Below are positions 56,241-64,000 of a stretch of DNA of 64,000 bases, in pieces. The position numbers and the translations under genes are program-made. The notes under the pieces are model-generated. The model saw only the letters and a program-made list of their open reading frames with translations, was not told where the DNA came from and searched no databases. The stretch is from Anoplopoma fimbria (lineage: Eukaryota > Chordata > Actinopteri > Perciformes > Anoplopomatidae): contig NC_072451.1 in NCBI RefSeq assembly GCF_027596085.1, positions 10,927,098 through 10,991,097 on the forward strand. The letters are read 5' to 3'. Every line of letters begins with the position of its first letter. The first letter of the stretch is position 1.

Positions 56241-56430
56241 TCTAAGTCCACATTTGGAAGAGGGCTGTGTGAACGGGTGGTTCAAATGAGGGACTCTCAT
56301 CAAAGAGAACGGTGTTTGTGTCTCTTGGATTGGTCAGCGCTAATTCGGGGTTCGGCTTTTTCCCAAAGACATAAGGACTGGAGCAGCTGGGGATCGAACC
56401 ACCAATCTTCCTATTGGAAGACGACCCGCC
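56241..56430 (-). repeat. Degenerate SINE remnant
   Basis: Contains GCAGCTGGGGATCGAACCAC and a following CAATCTTCC, the B-box end of the 13677-type SINE; most of the body is lost. Confidence 0.4.
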
Positions 56431-57344
56431 CGTAGACAAATGTAATAATGTTCCTTTAGTTACTGATTCAGGATTTCACAACACAGCTTCACACAACTTT
56501 TTCGCTTCAGTTGAGATATTTCAACTTGTGTGAATACATGAATCACGGGTTTTCACATCTTTGCATTGACACTTTGTATGTAATGGTGTCTTACAGAAAG
56601 TTCTCTTTGCATTTATGTGCGAACACACCATGAGGCTCTGAAGATTAGATTCTAAAGGTTGGTAATGCAGCCAGAAAATGTTGATACACCCTGGGTTACT
56701 CTGCAGCATGCGTCTATTAAGTGGTGGGAGGCACAAGGTGAACATGTAGACCAGATGATTTTTCTTTAATATTTGGGTTTGGACTCCCCTTACTTTACCG
56801 GACATGTTTGCTCGTTTTCATATCCCTTCCCTCAGCAATCTCCAATCCTTTGGTCATGAAGCACATTTTCACCTCTTACAAGACCTGTATTTTTGTAAAA
56901 GTCCCCAAAAAACGTTAAGTGATCTCCTAGTCATCTATGTGTATTTGTTCTAACTCGTATCTTCTGAGCTCAACATTCTGCTCAGTACCGGTAATGTCTG
57001 TAGCATCACGGATGACTGAATGAGAAATAGCATCCTCCCCATTTCCTTTAGAAATCTTTTCAAAACTCTTCTGCCACATAATTCAATGAACTCAAATGAA
57101 TGCCAGAGCTCCAATGATGTGTCAGCCTGATTACGTGCTCATTCAGCAGTGGATCGTAATGAGACAAGAGCTCTAGAGTGCTTAGAGATTGTCTTTGTGC
57201 ATATCATCAAATCTTTTTACCCCTAAAAGGTGATTTGCTTGATGCTAAGTTCAGTGTTACATCTAGGGCAGCTATTCTCACTCACTATTTAGTTTGCTGC
57301 AGAGGTCAATTGGTTAGATTAAATTCAAAAAAAATGTTTTGGGT
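56431..57344. other. Intergenic DNA, nothing recognised
   Basis: Non-coding DNA. Confidence 0.45.
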
Positions 57345-57730
57345 GACAAACATAGACTGTATATAAGAAGTGGATGTAGTCATCGTGACCCATTGGTTTG
57401 CGGACTGCCATTTTTAAGTCCCGAGTTCAGCAATTTTGTGGTCGCCATCTTGATTAACGGTCGTCGCCATGTCGTTTTTTTAGCGACCAATGAACAGAAG
57501 TTACCATATTTGGAATGCAGAGAGATTGATTTGAAACTAGAGATTGAGACCATAAAGTCATGTTTACAATGTTTACTGAGGGAATAAATCAAGAGAGAAG
57601 TTCTTTTTTTCAGACTTCTTTTTGCAACCTCCTGATGGTCAGTCAAGAGAATGCACATTGTACGACACTTCCGCATTTGCCGCCACTTGGTGGAACCAGA
57701 AGTTGCCACAATACAAAGCTAATTATTTTC
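57345..57730 (-). repeat. Dispersed repeat R40, copy 3, reversed
   Basis: Starts ATAGACTGTATATAAGAAGT and contains GAGACCATAAAGTCATGTTT and AATCAAGAGAGAAG, the reverse complements of blocks in copies 1 and 2. Confidence 0.65.
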
Positions 57731-58047
57731 ATGGTGCAGTGACCCAAAATGGAATTGCTTTTTGAAATGAAAAAGTAATGTTGGAGATAACCCTGCGCCA
57801 GTAAAAGCTCCAAAACGCTTGGTGAGTAAATACCAACCAAAATACATTATAATTGCTAACCTGCCGACAACCTCGCAGCTAAACTAATTAATGCGCAACA
57901 CCGTGCGTGCACTTTTCTGGATCGGTAAACTGGGGATTAAGTTGCCTGTTTTGCGCTGCAGTTGGAAATAAATGATACATTTAACCTGTTAGCTTTGGAG
58001 TGTTGCTGACTTGATGACTTCCTCACTAGATTTAGCGACTTTTGGTT

Positions 58048-60802
58048 CTACACTCTAAAAACAAATGCTTTGGCTCAACAAAAAAAATTAACGCAACAGT
58101 TTCCATCAATCTTTTTTGAGTTATGACAACTTCTAATGAAATTATGTTCAACCAACGAACTACATTGAGTTAGGGGAATTAGCTTTTCCTCTACAATCAA
58201 AGGTATTTTTAACTACCACTTACTTAATAATTGGTAGCATAAACAAAAGTTTTTAAGTTGATTACTCATAAAAATGAAGTTGTTCCAACTAGTTTTTCCA
58301 CATTATTTAAAAGGAATTTTTAAGTGTTATGTACTTAATTACCATAATTATGAACACAAGTTTTTAAGTTGACAACCGTTTAAAAAATTAAGTTGCTCCA
58401 ATTAGATTTTCTTCAGTAGTTTTTAGCTTTTTCATGTTTTTGTTCATGTAGTAGCTTTTAAGAAATGAATTAATTCAACAACAAAATTGTTAGGCAATTA
58501 ACTTTTTTTATTTTGAATTGCAGTTGTGTATTTGAACACTCAATATTTAAATCTTGGAAAAACAACAACAACAACACAAATTAAAATTGCCCCACAAATT
58601 ATAAATAAACAAATTGGCCATATTGCCTTGGGAAATAAAGTAGTAAGCATACTCAGTTATGCCATCACAGCAAAGTTATAGGCCTTTACGTATTTAAAAC
58701 CACAGTGCCAAACGTGTAAAATCTCAGGTCAATCTCTAGGTAAATCTCATGTCAATCTCTCAGGCTCAAAACCTGAAGCAATGACTTCAGAATAGGGACA
58801 TACTGGAAGCTTCTATCTTCTTCCCTACTGAGTACATACTCCACTGGTTCCACCACAGCAAACTGCTCCTTAAAATAAGCCCTTCTCTTGTAGGCAGAAG
58901 AAAGTGGACCGCCACTACTCAGGGCGGAGGTAAAGGGGTTGGCATCACAAAGCTCTGTCACCATGTCTGACACAACAGACTCATAAATCTCACAATTGTG
59001 CTTCCTCAAACAGGACTGTAAAATGTCTTTGATGATGGGACCTGATGCTGAATGAGTGATAAAATGGAACTCTTCAACAACCTCATCAATACACCTGTTA
59101 GATACATTAAAAGTGCTCTCCAGTTTTAGAAACAATTTTTTTTTCAATGAGGTTTGGTAGATCTCTCACATCATTATCATCTCGACCATCAGTAATAGAC
59201 AGTTCACCATCCTGAATATCCACATCACTGTAATCATCTGTATTTGAAGAACTTGGATACCTCTTTAGCAGGTCTTCTTTAAAGTCTTGCAGTGAGTGAG
59301 GAGAATGCATTCGGCTTCTGTGGGAGGCAAATGTTCCATAAATGTTAGTGCTGAAATTGCAGTTCTTAAAAACACAGATGACAGTCTCGTGTTTTTTCAA
59401 ATGTCGACCAAGGTGTTCAAAAAACTCTCTTTCTGTGGAGATTGCGCTGGCACTGCAACACTGGCAAGTGAAAGAGAGACTTTCTGCAGATCTGACTCTT
59501 TCCTGAGTTTCCTGAGAGTGATTTCTTGATAGATGTGATCTAAGGCTACCCCATGTTTTAAAGGAACAAAAACAATCTTGGTAAAGACATGGCAGAGGTT
59601 GCCCATGACCATGGCGTAACCTGTAATGTTTTAGCAACCCTGTTTTTGTAGAGGTTTCAAATTTACACATTTTGCAGCCCCAGCCCATTTTTTTTAGATA
59701 TGGGCCAACTTAACAAAACACTAATCGGCCTAGAATGACATAGTATCTTTGCATCAACTGTTGATGCAAAGTCTTAGCGTCAAGTAGATACACGTAGGTC
59801 TGGGTGATACTGACAGAATCACATTAACAATATTTTACACATCTTGACATCTTAAGAAAAAATGTAATGCAGCCTTTAAGACCAGGAAAAATACAAACTT
59901 TAAGTTGTATCACAATAGTAACCAAAATCCAAAATCATTTACAATACTAGTATCATACCTAACATCTCTTTTTTATAGACATACAAGCAACACTGGATGA
60001 AATGAGCAAGAAAGACAAAAAAGAAACTACTTTTATCCCTCTCACAGAACTATCCACAATCCAAAGGCTGCTAATTTTGGTCAAACAGCAATTTGCCTAC
60101 AGTGGAACTACAAGGCTATCTATGTGAATGACAAAAGATTTTTTTAAATGTGTCCGTGAATGAATTTAGATTACACAATGTAATTGACGGTTACACGAAT
60201 AAGCAAAAATGTAATCATGCTTTTCCTCCCCACGGCACATATGAAAAGCCTTCTCTAGCTGAGCAGATTTGTCAAATGAAACTTTATCATTCTTATCCAC
60301 TGCTATGCTAAACTAAAGGGTAGGATGGCCAAATTACACTGCTAAATATGACTAGCGTTAGCTTCGTGTAGTAGTCCAATAGTGTACTCCGTACACGAGT
60401 CCACTATTGGTCATATCACAATTGAGAATATGCCCAAATTCATTGCTTTAGTAGAATTTATTTGTAAATGAAATGATACTCACCTTGAAAATGTCCTTTG
60501 TATCATATTTGTTCAGCCTACAGGTCCTCTAACACACAGTCTTAACTGTCTGAATTTGTCCAGGCATGTTAAGTGGGTAGGGGAGGAGACTTGAAATCCT
60601 AAGTTATCAAGCCAATTTCATTAAGTTACTACAACTTGAATTTTGTTTTAAATCCATTAATGCAGAAATTTGAGTTTAAATTACAAACAATATTAAGTTG
60701 ATGTAATTACCAACATTATTATGTCAACACAACTCAAAATAATAACCATGCATTTAATTAAGTGGTGGTAATAGGTCCCCTGAATTACTTTTTAGAGTGT
60801 AG
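58048..60802. mobile_element. 2.75-kb element with 14-bp inverted ends and a zinc-finger ORF
   Basis: Ends CTACACTCTAAAAA (58048-58061) and TTTTTAGAGTGTAG (60789-60802) are perfect inverse complements. Subterminal regions on both sides are rich in AAGTTG-type motifs (for example near 58255, 58365, 58390, 60620 and 60695). The interior carries a minus-strand gene for a C2H2 protein (58752-59688). No DDE, HUH or reverse transcriptase motif was seen. A target duplication is not clear. Short fish elements with similar ACACTxTAAAAA ends are common in my recollection, so this may be a larger relative that carries its own protein. Confidence 0.55.
58752..59688 (-). pseudogene. Four-finger C2H2 protein of unknown function, single frameshift
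   Basis: The first frame (59107-59688) begins MGWGCKMCKFETSTKTGLLK and holds four C2H2 fingers: C-x2-C/H-x4-H, C-x4-C/H-x4-H (PCLYQDCFCSFKTWGSLRSH), C-x2-C/H-x3-H and C-x4-C/H-x4-H (VICVFKNCNFSTNIYGTF). An acidic Ser/Asp-rich linker (SSSNTDDYSDVDIQDGEL) follows. At a run of nine A on the minus strand (about 59135-59145) the frame changes, and the second frame (58752-59147) continues naturally: LFLKLESTFNVSNRCIDEVV, SALSSGGPLSSAYKRRAYFK and SFQYVPILKSLLQVL. I believe similar zinc-finger proteins are numerous in fish as uncharacterised genes, which fits a mobile origin. With only one lesion it decayed recently, or the run is a sequencing error. The upstream exon and true start are unknown. Confidence 0.55.
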
Positions 60803-60887
60803 TGGAAATAAATTGGTAACACTGGGCTGGGGTTTTTTAAATCTAGCTTTCTCCTTATGGCGACAGTTACATATATTTATAAATATA

Positions 60888-60898
<11 letters not shown>

Positions 60899-60976
<78 letters not shown>
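60899..60976. repeat. (TG)n microsatellite
   Basis: About 39 perfect TG units following a short (TA)n run, just outside the zinc-finger element. Confidence 0.95.
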
Positions 60977-60979
<3 letters not shown>

Positions 60980-63355
60980 TCTGTTTAAAAGTGCTTGAAA
61001 CTATGATTGTTCAGTTCTAGAAGCAGATTATAACACATCGTAAGTATGTTTAAGTTGCATTATAAACATGGAGAGTGTGACATGACTCAGTCTCTACAGG
61101 TGAGAGGTAAAACTAGTGATTAGTACCAGGCAGTTTCTAATAAAGCTGCCTGTCTTAATGATTTGTATTATTAATGAAAATGTCCCACAGCAAATAAATC
61201 ACAGCAGAGTAGCTTGATGCACATGTGTGATTAAGTTGGTAATTCAACAGTAAATGGGCTGTAAAAAATAAAGGCAAGACAACAACAAAACATAATATTT
61301 GTTAAAGTAGCAATGTGGGATTGTAAACATTAAGTTACTATGTACTAATAGTGAATGCATAAGATAATAGTGCTTATGATAAAATAAAGTTTTCTGTCTG
61401 AAAACCTGTATGTGCATCTCAGTCATTGTTCGAACAGTACAGACAGTGAGCACTTAAGAATTTACCAGGCAGATGAAGGCTGGAAAGCTGCAAACAGGAA
61501 ATACATTGCAGTTATGATCATTTAAAAGAGGAATTCTTTGTCAAGTGTCTCAAAGAGCTTTTTTTTGTAGAACCAGTCCTTTGCTAGGTCAGAGTTAACA
61601 GCAGAAGTTTAATTGGTGGTTGGTTCAGTGGCTACACAGTTCAAGGCAGACAGACAGAAGAATCTGAGGCAGTCTGAAGTCATAAAGTGATGACATTACA
61701 CGTAAACCTTCAAACACATAAACTTTAGAAACATATTTATATGTAAAATCCTCTTTCACAGTTTGTTATGGAGGTGATCTTTTACTTTACATATTGGATA
61801 TCTGAATACATTAATATTATAAAACTAAAACAACAGCAACAAAAAAGCAGACATACTGTAAATTGCCATTGCCAACTACTCAGGACCACCAGAGGCTTGT
61901 TTCTGTGAAAACAGAGCAGCTGATCTGATATCTTTGAAAGCTCAGTTTTTATTTAGTGTGAGTGTGAAACTACACACACACTGTAGTGTGTTTGATAAGA
62001 TCCCCTGGTGAGAACTGGGGATACAAAATATTTAACAACAATCTTTTCTTACATATTTATCAATTATTACTTTAATAAAGTATGTGTCAGTGTAGCACTT
62101 TTTCACAAATTAAACTTATATTTATGTGAAGGTCAACTTATGAATCCACATACCTATGACATAGACTTGGTTAGCAGCAGGGGTCATGAGGGCATCTTTG
62201 CCAGTTTAAGAGTCGGTTGATCTCACTAGTTGTTGGAATTGATCTTCAGCACGTTGGTGCATCGCAGGTCGGAGCTGCATGACACATTAGACAACATAGG
62301 AGGGCCGTAGTTGGACCAAGAACGGAATACCAGAGAAGAGGCAGAACCGGCAGAACCACAAGGGAGAAATCTGGTGTGCAGGACTTTATTGATCATAGTA
62401 GGATCATTGTAGCTTTTAGAAACCAGGTGAAGGGAGGCACTTCTACAGGTTCTTTCTTCTCAGTTTGGCTGGATGTCCTCTCAGCTTGTGGAGAGGTTCC
62501 TACCTTCAAGCCTGCAGAAGGACAGAAACTGCGCCCCACCCCCCTCCTCCTCGGGCCTGATGGCAAAAGGGGGGTAGGGTGGTGGAGACCACCCTTCAGC
62601 GTCAACGTCCAGAGTCGAAGTCCTGTAGAGGACTCGAGAAAGAAGTCCTTTCATTGCTTTATCTTCTTGAGAAATGGGGCAGTTCTATTGCACCCCTCCC
62701 CTCTTAACAGCTATCTTGATTAATTAATTTTACCTTAATTAACCAAATTATTACTAGTTAGTTACAAAGTTGTTTTAATTCTTCTATATTTGAACTGAAG
62801 AATGATACTAAATAGTTTGATATAAATCACTGAATAAAACCTGATCAATTAAAGACAGAATGAAATAAACAATTATACAACATAGATATACATTGTTATC
62901 GTGACACAGACAGAGCTATGTAGATATACATGTATGGTCTGAGAGATGTGGATTAAATCACAGTTGCAGTTACCGTCCAGTTTATATGGCAGGAGACAAA
63001 GTATCGTAAACAGCGTTGGCAATCAAGGTAATTAACTTTACATAACTTTCATAAACTCTGATGTTTTAATATATAGGGACTTACTAAGACTAGGACTAGC
63101 AGATCAAGGAATGTTTTTTTTAATTGTTTATTACAATTGGATGCATCGCTCTGTCTTCAGGAATGTGGATGCTCATAAAACCCAGAAAGGTGGGGTCATG
63201 AAACACTGACTGACCCCAAGTTTTATCCTTAGATATTCCACGCACAGGGTAAATTCTGAGTCTAACCACCAGTGCCCTTTATGGGTCATGACGGCTGACA
63301 AGTTATTAGTTCAACTTGTGTCATAGATAATGTCTCGGTGAAATCCGCTACACAG
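60980..63355. other. Intergenic DNA, nothing recognised
   Basis: The stretch 62370-62720 has a 115-codon open frame without known motifs. No supported gene. Confidence 0.45.
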
Positions 63356-63475
63356 CGTAACATAAACATGGTAACATAACAATGTAACATAACATTGTTA
63401 CATAACAACGTATCATAACATTGTTACATAACAAAGTAATGTAACAACGTAATGTAACAATCTAAATTAGCAACG
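63356..63475. repeat. Short tandem array of AACATAACAATGT-type units
   Basis: Degenerate 10-13-bp units (GTAACATAACAATG, GTTACATAACAACG, GTAATGTAACAACG) alternate in phase and contain ATGTTA/TAACAT inversions. Sequence from 63476 to the window end shows nothing nameable. Confidence 0.7.
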
Positions 63476-64000
63476 GAACTAAATAGCATAATGCAAAAAC
63501 TTAAGGTAACCACCATAAATAAATAACAACTACCTTTAGCGGACTTCCTTACCCAATGTTAAGTAACAAGCGTAACAACACAAGTAATAAATGCAAAGTC
63601 AATGTTTACTGTTTAAACAGCAGTATCCTAAGTGGAAGTCTTGACCCACCCACACCACCTAACCTTAGTGGACTTTCTCACCTGTTAACCATATTATACC
63701 ACATAACTTTCAATAACAGTCGCTCATTGTAATAAGCAACAATACAAAAACCTTCAATGTACCCATGTACTGCAAAAAAGTATAATGCCAACAATTTTTC
63801 CCTGTGGAAGGGGCTGGAGTGGCTTATGTCAAAAGAATATAATTCAGTATTATGAGGCTGGCAAATGTGAAAAATGGGAGAGAAAGATGCACAGGGAATT
63901 TGATTAGAGTGAGGCTTTCTTCCTGAACCTGATTCATAACCTTGTCAGCTTCATCATGTGCCTGAGGGCTTTACTGTCTTTCTAAAAACCACAAGGCAGA

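Noticed and set aside
62376..62723. 115-codon ORF
   Set aside because: No motif and no splice or promoter context; an equally open frame exists on the opposite strand.
63356..63475. CRISPR-like array
   Set aside because: Units are 10-13 bp, degenerate and without spacers, and the genome is vertebrate.

Overview
The window is teleost genomic DNA, most likely from a percomorph fish. The evidence is a Rex3-type RTE LINE, L2-type LINEs, fish tRNA-like SINEs, a DIRS-order (Ngaro-like) tyrosine-recombinase element, a Gmr1-like Ty3/gypsy element, a Tc1 relic and pogo-like MITEs, plus the spliced exons of a fish desmoglein. It is not bacterial, so there are no operons or ribosome binding sites. No intact, full-length host protein gene is visible.

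Layout. 1-9.5 kb: AT-rich intergenic DNA with a MITE, a Rex3 relic, a 561-bp pogo/Tigger-like MITE, a SINE with a clear target-site duplication and small repeat fragments. 9.5-12.7 kb: an Ngaro-like element that has lost its reverse transcriptase and RNase H but keeps decayed gag, decayed recombinase and A1...B1-A2-B2 split direct repeats. 12.7-21 kb: SINEs, microsatellites, a 675-bp MITE, a 5'-truncated L2 LINE and a long foldback repeat. 21.2-24.1 kb: a nearly full-length but broken Rex3. 24.1-28.3 kb: mostly featureless, with one candidate host-gene terminal exon on the minus strand. 28.3-31.4 kb: an almost complete minus-strand L2-type LINE.

32.5-37.5 kb: a young Ty3/gypsy LTR retrotransposon on the minus strand. 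It has near-identical LTRs, a 5-bp target duplication and a tRNA-Lys primer site. Its integrase lies upstream of reverse transcriptase, the copia-like order known from Gmr1 elements. 38.0-38.5 kb: a degenerate minisatellite.

39.1-55.0 kb: exons on the plus strand that together read as a desmoglein-2-like cadherin, in order propeptide/EC1, EC1, EC1-EC2 linker, EC3, EC3-EC4, EC4, EC4-EC5, EC5, membrane/juxtamembrane, cytoplasmic anchor and the catenin-binding ICS. Splice sites are still readable. The copy carries a stop at the conserved Trp of the mature N terminus, several frameshifts, a stop in the membrane exon and no recognisable EC2, so I call it a pseudogene. Its introns hold transposon insertions. 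55-64 kb: repeats, plus a 2.75-kb element bounded by short inverted repeats that encodes a four-finger C2H2 protein of unknown function, which is the least explained object in the window.

Family names rest on recognition of motifs by eye. No alignment or database search was run, and all element boundaries except those with target duplications are approximate.
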